Source: Desulfatirhabdium butyrativorans
Lineage (GTDB): Bacteria; Desulfobacterota; Desulfobacteria; Desulfobacterales; DYRK01
Assembly: GCA_020718785.1 (NCBI GenBank)
Contig: DYRK01000047.1
Location: 1-18,135 of the forward strand
DNA: 18,135 bases
Reading direction: 5' to 3'
The notes under the pieces are model-generated. The model was not told the DNA's origin. It made no database searches and worked only from the letters and a program-made list of their open reading frames with translations. Below are positions 6,229 to 13,517 of this stretch, piece by piece. The translations under genes and the position numbers were made by a program. Within the stretch, counting starts at the first letter, position 1. Each line of letters opens with the position of its first letter.

Positions 6229-7953
6229 TCACTTCCTCCTTGCTTCTCCGTTTGTTAAAATCGGCCATAGATATATATCATTTCGCGGGTGCATACCGTC
6301 AAGATATGCTCTGTGCAACTTTCCGAGATAATGCTCTGCATCCCCAATATTGTAGTCCTCTGCGGCGGTATCCCAGTCGTGCCAATCGCCTGGGATATAT
6401 AAAGGAGGAGGACTCGGATTTACAAGAATTCTCTGAGCTTTATGATATAACCAGCATGTTGCCCAGTATATGCTTACTTCGGCTTCAGGATATTCTAAAG
6501 GACGAACCGTGTTATTAGGAATATCTGCCTCATACTCTAGAGGAGACACATCACCGCGAAGAACAGGGACAGCGCCGTCTTTCCCCATCGCCATAATATC
6601 ACCGGAAGTGTTCCCCAGGTCGCTTTCCACAATTCCGATTGCTTTCAGCAGGTCGGGATCCACAGGATGCTGATAAAAGTCTCCCCAGTACTCCGCTGCT
6701 TCGACAAATTCACTGTCGTGCTGATTATAATCATTGTACGGGGGAGGCGCGGCGTATTTTCTCACATAGGGTGATACGGTTATTTCTCTGCTTTCTCCTG
6801 TCAACGGTTCGGAATCCGTCACTTCTGTCACTCTTATCCTGACTGCCTGTGCTTTATTGATGACCGCTTTGAAAGTCCTCCTTCCGTTATCTTCCGGCTG
6901 AAATGTATAATCTGTGACGCCGGTCACAGCGGTTCCGTTGTTATCGGTATATCCGAAATCGTACATCTGCACATTTTCTCTTGTTTTCAGGTTCTGTGTC
7001 GGCTGCCCCTGAGACAGCTCAATTTTGAAAGTTTTTCCGGAAGCTTCTTCGGGAGGATATACACTGACAGTAAAATCAAATATCCGGTCACGAAAAACTT
7101 CTGCCGGCGATATTATCGTAACGGGTCTGTGGATCAGAAACATAAGCACCTTCCCGTTCGCAGTATCTCCGACATACCCGAAATTCCGCCCCAGGTCAAT
7201 TGCGCCCGCGCCGGAAAGCCCGGCCACGGTTCCCAGTATGCGGTCATCTTTTCCGTCTTCATCTTTGTCAATGCGTTCCGTGCCTTCAAAAGGACTGTCA
7301 ATATCAATGATATAAATATTGCCGTCAGACCCGGACACATAAGCCAGCCGGTCGTAAGGGCTGACCCGCACATCCTTCAGATAGGTGCCGAATCCGATCT
7401 TCGAAACAGTTGCCGGAGGGCTGCTGTCTGCTCTGACGATATAAAAGTTTCTGTCGTTTCCCGCAACAAAGATCAGACCGGCTTTCTCATTTTTTCCGAT
7501 TTCTCCGTCGCCGTCAAGGTCGGCGGGAAAATCCGGGATTCCGTGCACCGCCCTTGCCGGGATACTGACGGATACGGCGCCGGCAGCCGCAAGACCCGGC
7601 GGCAGCATCCGGAGAATCCGGGTATCTCCGGCAAGAATACGGTCTCCCGCTGTTTCAACCGATATAACAGTGGAACTTCCGGCATACAGACCGGGCTGAA
7701 CAGGATTGGACGGCGGGCTTCCCTGTGCCAGGCGCTCTGCCGCATCGGATATCGTCACCGCCTGAACGCCGATGCCCATAGTTGCGATATAGGCATTGCA
7801 CCCGCCGTACAGGGTGACGGCTTTCGGAATTCCCGCCGTGCACGGCACATTTTTAAGGCATCTTCCGTTGCCCAGGGAGGTCTGATCCATGGAAAGAAAA
7901 AAAGCGCCCGCACGTTCCAGTCGGTCCCTGTTTTCTCCCGTCACCTTCAGCAC
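6229..7953 (-). CDS. Beta-propeller plus lytic-transglycosylase-like protein, 5' end lost at the IS element
   Basis: The frame gives 574 residues from GTG 7953. Residues 50-275 contain repeating blade-like strands (AYIATMGIGVQAVTISD, GLIFVAGNDRNFYIVRAD, LAYVSGSDGNIYIIDID), as in YVTN-type propellers. Two calcium-type loops are present: DLDGDGEIGKNE at 145-156 (EF-hand/dockerin-like) and DKDEDGKDD at 229-237. Residues 280-395 look like an Ig-like linker. Residues 430-555 resemble a lysozyme/SLT domain: LLKAIGIVESD, with E443 the likely catalytic acid, then DIMAMG, WATCWLYHKAQ and AAEDYNIGDAEHYL. No signal peptide is present. The frame is open upstream without ATG and runs into the IS end at 7967-7970, so the N-terminus was cut off. 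Expression would need a start supplied by the IS end. It overlaps functionally with the downstream paralogs through a TGA-A-ATG junction. Confidence 0.75.
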   Translation of the reverse strand: MLKVTGENRDRLERAGAFFLSMDQTSLGNGRCLKNVPCTAGIPKAVTLYGGCNAYIATMGIGVQAVTISDAAERLAQGSPPSNPVQPGLYAGSSTVISVETAGDRILAGDTRILRMLPPGLAAAGAVSVSIPARAVHGIPDFPADLDGDGEIGKNEKAGLIFVAGNDRNFYIVRADSSPPATVSKIGFGTYLKDVRVSPYDRLAYVSGSDGNIYIIDIDSPFEGTERIDKDEDGKDDRILGTVAGLSGAGAIDLGRNFGYVGDTANGKVLMFLIHRPVTIISPAEVFRDRIFDFTVSVYPPEEASGKTFKIELSQGQPTQNLKTRENVQMYDFGYTDNNGTAVTGVTDYTFQPEDNGRRTFKAVINKAQAVRIRVTEVTDSEPLTGESREITVSPYVRKYAAPPPYNDYNQHDSEFVEAAEYWGDFYQHPVDPDLLKAIGIVESDLGNTSGDIMAMGKDGAVPVLRGDVSPLEYEADIPNNTVRPLEYPEAEVSIYWATCWLYHKAQRILVNPSPPPLYIPGDWHDWDTAAEDYNIGDAEHYLGKLHRAYLDGMHPRNDIYLWPILTNGEARRK

Positions 7954-8030
7954 GGTGAAACTGCTTATATACTCAAAAACGACACCTTGTATTAAAAAAA
8001 ATATTTTAATTAATTGAAATCTGTGTTATC

Positions 8031-8072
8031 TTTCCTTTCTGTCACGTATAAATTTTCAATAGAGAAAGGAAA
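8031..8072 (+). promoter_or_regulatory. Fold-back that hides the transposase ribosome-binding site
   Basis: TTTCCTTTCT (8031-8040) and AGAAAGGAAA (8063-8072) form a perfect 10-bp stem around a 22-base loop. The right arm holds the ribosome-binding site AAAGGAA for the transposase ATG at 8079. A TATAAA at 8047-8052 could be a -10 box starting transcripts after the left arm. Only read-through transcripts from outside would then fold. Similar protection from outside transcription is known for IS10 and IS50. No good -35 box is visible, so the promoter part is weak. Confidence 0.5.
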
Positions 8073-8078
8073 TAATCA

Positions 8079-9278
8079 ATGATCAGGATAAGTTGCTTAC
8101 CTGTCTTGGTAAGAAGTATATTTCGCGGTCTGCCCGGAATATGGAAAGGCAGACATCTTCTTCTGTTATATTGGCTTGTCTTCATGCAGGCGACCGTTCC
8201 TGGTAAAAAAAGCCTGAAAGAAATTTCAAGATGGACACCCTTCCATATAACCGAATGGCGTTTTCGCCGGCTTCTCAAAGCGACCTATTGGACAATAGAA
8301 ATTGTCATAACATGGTTTGCGTGGGAAGCCATGCTGTCTTTTCCGCCGCCGAAAGACGGCGTTATTTTTATCGCCGGAGACTCCGGCCATAAAGAAAAAC
8401 GGGGAGAGAAAAATCCCTTTGTCCAAAAAGGACGGGAAAGAGAAAACGGGCCCTGGTTTTTCGGTATCCGTTTTGTCCTTTTGGCCGTATTCCGGGGGAA
8501 CTGTCGGTTCCCCGTTGCCATCCGGATCATTCTGCCCAAGACAGACCCGGATTATAAAAAGGAAAATGTTTTGTTCCATGAAATGGTACAAAGCTTTGTT
8601 CCGCCTCATTGGGCCAAAACCGTAATTGTTACCGGAGATACCGCTTACGGTTCCAAAGAGAATATGAAGACAGTCATAGAAAAAGACAAAAATGACTCTC
8701 TTCGAAGATGGTTTTTTGTTTTTGCTATCGCCCGGACTTGGAAAACCGACGATGACAAAAGCATTAAAAACCCGGTAACCTATCTTCCGCGTGGATTCTT
8801 CAGCCGTACATGGATTCCGAGTCTTTCGAATCCTAACAGGCGGAAATCTTTCTGGATATATGGAAAAAGCGTTTGTCTGCGTCATATCGGAGACGTCACA
8901 TTGGTGTTGAGCAAAAAAGGGCGTAACGCAGGGCCCAAAAGCACTAAAATCCTTGTGACCAATCTGCCCGATGCGACCGGCAGACAGATCATTTCCGTTT
9001 ATCAAAGAAGATGGTCCGTCGAAATCATCTTCAAAGAGCTGAAAAGCGGCCTCGGCTTGGGAGAACATCAGGTTACCGGAGACAAAAACAGAGCAGAAAA
9101 ATCTGTCGGCATTGCCGTAATTGCTTACCTGTTTTTGCTCAGAGCCCGGAAAAATGATATTCAGCCGGGCAAGCCTTGGAGTATTTTTCAACTCCAAAAT
9201 AATTTTAGAATGGAGGTGACAAAATTTCATTTCGAGCATTTAATGAATTTAGAATTAAAAAAAATAAAAAAATCCTAA
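8079..9278 (+). CDS. IS4-family DDE transposase
   Basis: A 399-residue transposase that appears intact. The first catalytic Asp is D101 in FIAGDSG and the second is D187 in VTGDTAYG. The Glu is E315 within the IS4 YREK signature, Y308-x2-R311-x3-E315-x6-K322 (VYQRRWSVEIIFKELK). These residues form the RNase H-fold DDE site for strand cleavage and transfer at the IS ends. The start is ATG 8079 with AAAGGAA 8 bases upstream. It is the only gene of the element and runs opposite to most of the window. The exact subgroup (IS4 proper or IS701-like) cannot be fixed by eye. Confidence 0.92.
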   Translation: MIRISCLPVLVRSIFRGLPGIWKGRHLLLLYWLVFMQATVPGKKSLKEISRWTPFHITEWRFRRLLKATYWTIEIVITWFAWEAMLSFPPPKDGVIFIAGDSGHKEKRGEKNPFVQKGRERENGPWFFGIRFVLLAVFRGNCRFPVAIRIILPKTDPDYKKENVLFHEMVQSFVPPHWAKTVIVTGDTAYGSKENMKTVIEKDKNDSLRRWFFVFAIARTWKTDDDKSIKNPVTYLPRGFFSRTWIPSLSNPNRRKSFWIYGKSVCLRHIGDVTLVLSKKGRNAGPKSTKILVTNLPDATGRQIISVYQRRWSVEIIFKELKSGLGLGEHQVTGDKNRAEKSVGIAVIAYLFLLRARKNDIQPGKPWSIFQLQNNFRMEVTKFHFEHLMNLELKKIKKS

Positions 9279-9287
9279 TGTTAGGAT
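9272..9287 (-). terminator. Possible weak terminator at the IS right end
   Basis: ATCCTAA / TTAGGAT palindrome directly after the transposase stop, followed on the minus strand by seven T residues. The stem is AT-rich and the loop short. It could stop transcripts entering the IS against the transposase. Confidence 0.3.
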
Positions 9288-9327
9288 AAAAAACTGAGCC
9301 TACCTGTCGCTTCTGAGTATATTCCGT

Positions 9328-9783
9328 GTGACTGCGGACACGGCTTTCCGTGATGTCATCACTTCCTGCGCGCAGGTACATTCGGAAGAAGATAAAGGCA
9401 CATGGATTGTTGATGAGATGATCGAAGCCTACTGCCGCCTTCATGAATCCGGTTATGTGCATTCTGCGGAAGCTTGGTATGACGGCGAACTGGTCGGCGG
9501 CTTATACGGCGTTTCTTTGGGAAAAAGCTTTTTCGGAGAATCCATGTTCTCCCGCGTCAGCGATGCGTCCAAAGCGGCATTTGTCAGACTTGTCGAATAC
9601 TTGAACGCCTTATCTTTTGATATGATTGACTGTCAGATCAGGACGCGGCACCTGATGAGTTTCGGCGCAAGAGAGATACCCAGAAAACAGTTTCTGGCGC
9701 AGCTTCAAAAATCGCTCCTTTCGCCCACGAAAAAAGGGAAATGGGATTTGGAGGAGGGGTCAGGGGTCAGGGGTCAGGGGTGA
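9328..9783 (+). pseudogene. aat: Leucyl/phenylalanyl-tRNA-protein transferase, N-terminally truncated
   Basis: From GTG 9328 the frame encodes the C-terminal GNAT-like domain of Aat. Landmarks are FRVTADTAF, GTWIVDEMIEAYCRLHESGY, GELVGGLYGVSLGKSFFGES, SMFSRVSDASK and IDCQIRTRHLMSFGAREIPR. Aat transfers Leu or Phe from aminoacyl-tRNA to N-terminal Arg/Lys, creating degrons for ClpS/ClpAP. E. coli Aat is 234 residues. Here everything before the RVT strand is missing (roughly 85 residues, the N-terminal domain and WWSPDPR region), because the IS end lies at 9322, two codons upstream of GTG. The enzyme is very probably inactive. The C-terminus KKGKWDLEEGSGVRGQG is extended by a 7-bp tandem repeat that stays in frame. 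Confidence 0.9.
9756..9780. repeat. 7-bp tandem repeat (GGGGTCA) x3
   Basis: Three perfect GGGGTCA units followed by GGGG, at the end of the aat remnant. They supply its last residues (GSGVRGQG) and the stop codon. Confidence 0.9.
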
Positions 9784-9813
9784 GAGGGGGGAATCACTCA
9801 CTCCGAATTCAGC

Positions 9814-9837
9814 AGAGACGCACTGCCGTGCGTCTCT
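9814..9837. repeat. Palindromic repeat / possible bidirectional terminator
   Basis: AGAGACGCAC, loop TGCC, GTGCGTCTCT: a perfect 10-bp stem between the convergent 3' ends of the aat remnant and the serpin gene. No T-run follows, so a dispersed palindromic repeat is at least as likely as a terminator. The rest of 9784-9898 shows nothing recognisable. Confidence 0.75.
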
Positions 9838-9898
9838 ACGTACCGGCATTGATTATTCGTGTCTCAACGGTGAGCGGAGCCGAACTGTTGCCGGCGGC

Positions 9899-11263
9899 TT
9901 ATATGCCAACCGGGTTGAGGATGCGGCCCGCAAACAGAACTGTACCGGTCTCAATATCACGGATAAAGAATATGAAGGGCCGGCTGACTGTGAAAGCTGT
10001 CGGTTCTTCCGTGTAAATGCCGCCCATGTCAGCGATTACAGCGGTGGCGGCTGCCGCTTCCGTACCTGCCTCGTCCACGGATATGAAACTTTTGTGCAGG
10101 ACATCGCCGATGAACAGATCGTGTGTTCCGTCCATTCCGGAAAAATCAGCCCCTGGCCAGGTGAAAGCAGCCGGCATCCCCATCCGGGACAATGTTTCCC
10201 GCAGACTGACGGCATCCGACTCATACCTGAATTCAGGCATATCAACCGCCACATATCTGTATTCAAAAGCATCCAGAATCTCATTCAGCCGCTCGGAACT
10301 GAGCGAATTTTCAAATTCCTCAAACCGGCCCGGCTCGGGAAGCAGAATGACCATTGATATTTCCCTGCTTTCATACATAAGTTCTGCTACCTGCCAGCCC
10401 TCGCCTTCGCCGTAACGAAGCCAGTCGGTCTGTCTCATCATCGGCACTGCCACATCGGTGCCGTCAGACAGATGAAAGTCGCTGTCCCGTGTGAATTCCT
10501 CCTGAAACGGACTGCTCCATGCCGCATTGAAATAAATCGCACTGACCAGAACAAGCCGGGTCATCTCTGATATGCAGTCTTCCGGAATCAGGTCTCCGAT
10601 TCTGCCCTCTGTTTTTTCACTTACCCAGTCATTGATGACGGTCCGGGAGTCCTCCGGCGCATTGACGAAGTCAGTCAGCCGCATTCCCGCTCCGTAGTTT
10701 TCGGCAAGCACATCCAGAAAATCCGGCAGAAAAGAATATCCCTTCTGTCCCCATATCGAGTTTGCAATATTCAGTCTGAATCCCTTTTCGTCAAGACTTT
10801 CTGCCTCTTTACTCCGTCCGGCAAGTTCGATATCCAGCGCGTTGAAAGCCGGATGAAGACGCTCCTGAGAAAGTGTGAAATGAGACGCCGTCCCCATCTC
10901 CTGTTCTGTCTCACCCCGGGTGCCTGCGTAAGTCATCGCAAGTGCGAGCGAAATACTGTAAGGGGAGTAAAACAGATTGCCTTCCTGATTTCGCAGCGCG
11001 TGATAAAGATCAAAGGCAAACACGGTGTTTCCGGCGACCAGTTCCCGCAGGTCGCTGTCTGTCACCTCGGGCGAAAGTTCACGGGTTTTCTCCGATTGCA
11101 GGACTTCTGTTTCATCTGCTCTCAATATATCACCGGAATTATCTTTCAAGGCAGATTCTCCGATCTCCGGCGTTGAACTGTCATTACCTCCGCAACCCGT
11201 AAGAGCCGCAGAAAATGCCATAAGAAATAATGCAACAGCCGCCCGTACAAAATACTTCTCCAT
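9899..11263 (-). CDS. Serpin (serine/cysteine protease inhibitor), lipoprotein
   Basis: A 454-residue protein. The signal peptide ends in a lipobox LTGC (lipid-modified Cys24), followed by a ~45-residue acidic linker, so the inhibitor is membrane-anchored outside the cytoplasm. The serpin fold begins near residue 78: NTVFAFDLYHALRNQEGNLF, SPYSISLALAMTYAGTRGET, LVLVSAIYFNAAWSSPF, and the C-terminal signature FTVSRPFIFFIRD at 424-436. The reactive-centre hinge DEAGTEAAAATAV (397-409) has the small residues required for loop insertion, so it should be inhibitory. Counting from the hinge places the scissile bond around GG (414-415); the loop is longer than in alpha-1-antitrypsin, so P1 is uncertain. 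The start ATG 11263 has AAGGAGG at good spacing. An exported cysteine peptidase is encoded 320 bases upstream on the same strand. Confidence 0.95.
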   Translation of the reverse strand: MEKYFVRAAVALFLMAFSAALTGCGGNDSSTPEIGESALKDNSGDILRADETEVLQSEKTRELSPEVTDSDLRELVAGNTVFAFDLYHALRNQEGNLFYSPYSISLALAMTYAGTRGETEQEMGTASHFTLSQERLHPAFNALDIELAGRSKEAESLDEKGFRLNIANSIWGQKGYSFLPDFLDVLAENYGAGMRLTDFVNAPEDSRTVINDWVSEKTEGRIGDLIPEDCISEMTRLVLVSAIYFNAAWSSPFQEEFTRDSDFHLSDGTDVAVPMMRQTDWLRYGEGEGWQVAELMYESREISMVILLPEPGRFEEFENSLSSERLNEILDAFEYRYVAVDMPEFRYESDAVSLRETLSRMGMPAAFTWPGADFSGMDGTHDLFIGDVLHKSFISVDEAGTEAAAATAVIADMGGIYTEEPTAFTVSRPFIFFIRDIETGTVLFAGRILNPVGI

Positions 11264-11583
11264 TTTAAACCTCCTTGTTTCGCACCACTGAAATTGAGGG
11301 GCCGAGGATTTCTTCTGAAACTGTCATTTCGACGAACGGAGTGAGGAGAAACCCTGTAAGTGAGAACTGAGAAGTATTTATTTCTCACTTCTCACTTCTC
11401 AATTTAAAGATTTCCCGCTCCGCCCGAAATGACATCAATTTTGTCAGGATATTATGAAAAACACCCCGACCTCTCACTTAATTAATCGGCACCATGCAAA
11501 TTTCTCCAATGTTCCCGACTGATTAGCAAATCCGACGGGGGATGGTCTGAACATGACTGAAAGTTGCATACGACGTTTAATTA
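11264..11583. other. 320-bp intergenic region with repeats
   Basis: Between the serpin start and the peptidase stop. It holds the serpin ribosome-binding site, a MITE-like inverted-repeat element (11322-11434) and 149 bases (11435-11583) in which I see no gene, promoter or clear terminator. Confidence 0.7.
11322..11434. repeat. Composite inverted-repeat element (MITE/REP-like)
   Basis: TGTCATTTCG at 11322-11331 and its exact complement CGAAATGACA at 11425-11434 bound 113 bases. Inside, AAGTGAGAA and TGAGAAGT (11358-11375) fold back on 7-bp tandem TTCTCAC units (11382-11402). The outer motif resembles a widespread short intergenic repeat. The inner TTCTCAC motif recurs at 17092-17127. Confidence 0.7.
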
Positions 11584-12852
11584 TCAATCAATAGTCAGAG
11601 TCTGATTCCATGTATGTCCATCTCCATTGACAATCCAAGTGTATCCATACAAAGTTCGATCCCCTGTTGAAGGATTCATTATAGCTAACATAGGCTCGTT
11701 AGGATTGGGACAAAAAGCGCACATATTGGGATCAACATAAACATACGCATAAGCAACTACTTCATGCCCATTAGTTGAATACAACCAACGAACTATAAAG
11801 GGATCCTGCTCTACACTTATTTCCTGCCAAGCGTCAGATGGAGAGATGTTTGACGAATGATATGTAGCTGACAGCCCCGTATAATATTCTACAATGGTGT
11901 GGACACATTTCTTGTCGGAATAGTCTGGATCAAGGCGATTTCCTTCATTGCCCATTCCTGGTTTGGCATACTCAGCAATTATTTGTTGTGGAGTGGTCAA
12001 TACAGGATCTTGCAGATATATTCCGTAATGTTCAATCATAGCCTGTGAACAGGCATTCCAACACCACCCACTCATTTCTTGAACATATGAACCTAAATAC
12101 AAACTCGCCATTCCCATAGGGCCGGTGTACGCTCTGGTGCTTCTGGCACGTTTACTGACAACGGATTTTGTTTGTTCCGTCAGGTTCTTCTCAGAAAAAG
12201 AGTTTAGTCTTTCAACCATTTTGGAAAGCTTTTTCCGATCTGAAAAATCTGTGCCGCCTTTTTCTGAATACGTTCCTCCCTCTTCTGCCTCTTGAAATGT
12301 AAGAGAAGTTAAATGATATGCGCCTTTTTCCGGGATAGTGTACAGATATTCCTTTTCTTGAAAAGAAATCAGTAGCGGATTATAGCCTTCCGAAGCAGGC
12401 CAGTTCCGCCTGACTTTTTCCAGTTTTGCTGATAAATTTGCACAACCGAATCCCACTGCCTTCCATTTGCCCTTTACCTTATCTACTATCAGCACGGCTT
12501 TCATCTGATCCGCAAGCATAATTGGAAAATACCACATCTGAGTTTCAGATATGAGAGAGGAAACAGTATCTCCCTCCTGATAATCCGATAGAGCCTGAGA
12601 ATTAATTTTGTGCAGTTTGTAAGGGATGCCTATATACACTTTATCTAAAGAATCAGTTTTCGCAAAACCGAACTCGCCGTCTTCCTGCTGTATCCGGGGA
12701 ATTATCTCCAGAAAGGCATACATGCCTTGCTCTGCCACCCGGGTCAGTTCGGCATCTTCCGACAAACTGTCCGCCGCTCCTGCCCAGACTGTCGCACCGA
12801 CAACGAAAGTTGCCGCAAACACCAGAATTATAACATCTCTCAAGATTTTCAA
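11584..12852 (-). CDS. Exported papain-like cysteine peptidase (C39/C70-like)
   Basis: A 422-residue protein with a signal peptide (MKILRDVIILVFAATFVVGA, cleavage near AGA-ADS). Residues 30-240 form an unassigned N-terminal domain that may be a propeptide; it is followed by the basic SKRARSTR stretch, a plausible processing region. The peptidase domain starts near 245. Q258 and C264 in VQEMSGWCWNACSQAM form the oxyanion hole and nucleophile. H363 in NGHEVVAYAYVY is the catalytic His, and N393 in IMNPSTGDR is the likely third residue, as in papain-like peptidases of the AvrRpt2 type. C376-x-x-C (NMCAFCPNP, 378-381) may bind metal or form a disulfide. The start is TTG 12852, chosen because AAGGAG at 12860-12865 lies 7 bases upstream and the signal peptide begins there. 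It precedes the serpin gene on the same strand. Confidence 0.85.
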   Translation of the reverse strand: MKILRDVIILVFAATFVVGATVWAGAADSLSEDAELTRVAEQGMYAFLEIIPRIQQEDGEFGFAKTDSLDKVYIGIPYKLHKINSQALSDYQEGDTVSSLISETQMWYFPIMLADQMKAVLIVDKVKGKWKAVGFGCANLSAKLEKVRRNWPASEGYNPLLISFQEKEYLYTIPEKGAYHLTSLTFQEAEEGGTYSEKGGTDFSDRKKLSKMVERLNSFSEKNLTEQTKSVVSKRARSTRAYTGPMGMASLYLGSYVQEMSGWCWNACSQAMIEHYGIYLQDPVLTTPQQIIAEYAKPGMGNEGNRLDPDYSDKKCVHTIVEYYTGLSATYHSSNISPSDAWQEISVEQDPFIVRWLYSTNGHEVVAYAYVYVDPNMCAFCPNPNEPMLAIMNPSTGDRTLYGYTWIVNGDGHTWNQTLTID

Positions 12853-12974
12853 TTAGTTTCTCCTTATTCAGTTATGGGTGAAAAAATATTAGATCTGTTT
12901 CCGTGTAAAAAAATAGTCCGCACTTCGGGAGAGCATCAGTCATATACTGACCGCTTTGTTCCCTCCTTTCACTT

Positions 12975-13499
12975 TCATGTAAACCAAGCTTTAGCAAGGC
13001 CCAAATAAATTTCATCTATTTCAATCTGTCCGACTCCGTTTAAAACCGTTCTGAGATGATTTTGGATTGAATAACAGGTTATTCCCATAAAAAGATCAAC
13101 AATTCTGTTATATCTCACTTTTGTTAAAAGCGCCTGCTCATCATTTGCAGGTGCATACATTTTGACAATTTCAGGTGTAGCATCCGGAATTTTTATTTTC
13201 TGTCGGTTTGCAGCAGGTCCGATCTTAGCTTTCCGGCTCAACCTGAATTCATAACAGCCTATTCCTGTTCCTATTATAATCCACTCGCATTCTGCCGGCG
13301 CTGTCTTATTTATTTTTTCGGGTAAATCCCGTCTGAAGCGATAACTGTAAACAATATCCCCTAAATTCTTTATGCGAGGTATTTTTAGATCGTTACATGC
13401 AGTTGCCAGTTCTTCTCTGTCAAAGGGAACACTTCGTGATTTTTCAGTGTGATGTCTGAAAAAAACACTTTCGATCAGCTTATCGTATTTGCTTGCCAT
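12975..13499 (-). pseudogene. Restriction endonuclease-like protein, C-terminally truncated
   Basis: 174 residues: MASKYDKLIESVFFRHH, NLGDIVYSYRFRRDLPEKI, IPDATPEIVKMYAPANDEQA, KVRYNRIVDLFMGITCYSIQ, NHLRTVLNGVGQIEIDEIYL. From memory this matches an endonuclease family that continues after DEIY with a strand carrying a VQAK motif, giving a PD-(D/E)xK-type site. Here homology ends at DEIYLGL, followed by the unrelated AKAWFT and a stop. The catalytic Lys strand and the rest of the protein are therefore missing. It starts 18 bases after the methyltransferase stop on the same strand and would be its partner in a restriction-modification system. The family identification is by recollection and not certain; the truncation is better supported by the abrupt end. 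Confidence 0.65.
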
Positions 13500-13517
13500 T
13501 CATGAAACCTGAAAAAA

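Larger units (their letters stand above)
7967..9322 (+). mobile_element. IS4-type insertion sequence, about 1.35 kb, with imperfect terminal inverted repeats
   Basis: The ends are inverted repeats. ATATACTCAAAAACGACA at the left (7967-7984) and the inward-read right end ATATACTCAGAAGCGACA (9322-9305) match at 16 of 18 bases. The outermost ATAT could instead be a 4-base target duplication, which would place the ends at 7971 and 9318. It encodes one intact DDE transposase. The left flank belongs to a minus-strand gene and the right flank to a plus-strand gene, and both lack their 5' ends. This is therefore not a simple insertion into one gene; a deletion or recombination at the IS is needed. 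Confidence 0.82.

Noticed and set aside
7129..7995. 288-residue plus-strand frame opposite the transglycosylase-like gene
   Set aside because: The minus-strand protein has clear blades, calcium loops and a lysozyme-like motif. The plus-strand frame has none and runs into the IS end.
8226..9239. 337-residue minus-strand frame opposite the transposase
   Set aside because: The transposase carries the complete DDE/YREK signature on the plus strand, and the antisense frame shows no domain.
11382..11402. Short tandem TTCTCAC units as a possible CRISPR-like array
   Set aside because: The units are 7 bp with no spacers. No cas gene and no 23-37 bp repeat with unique spacers occur anywhere in the window.
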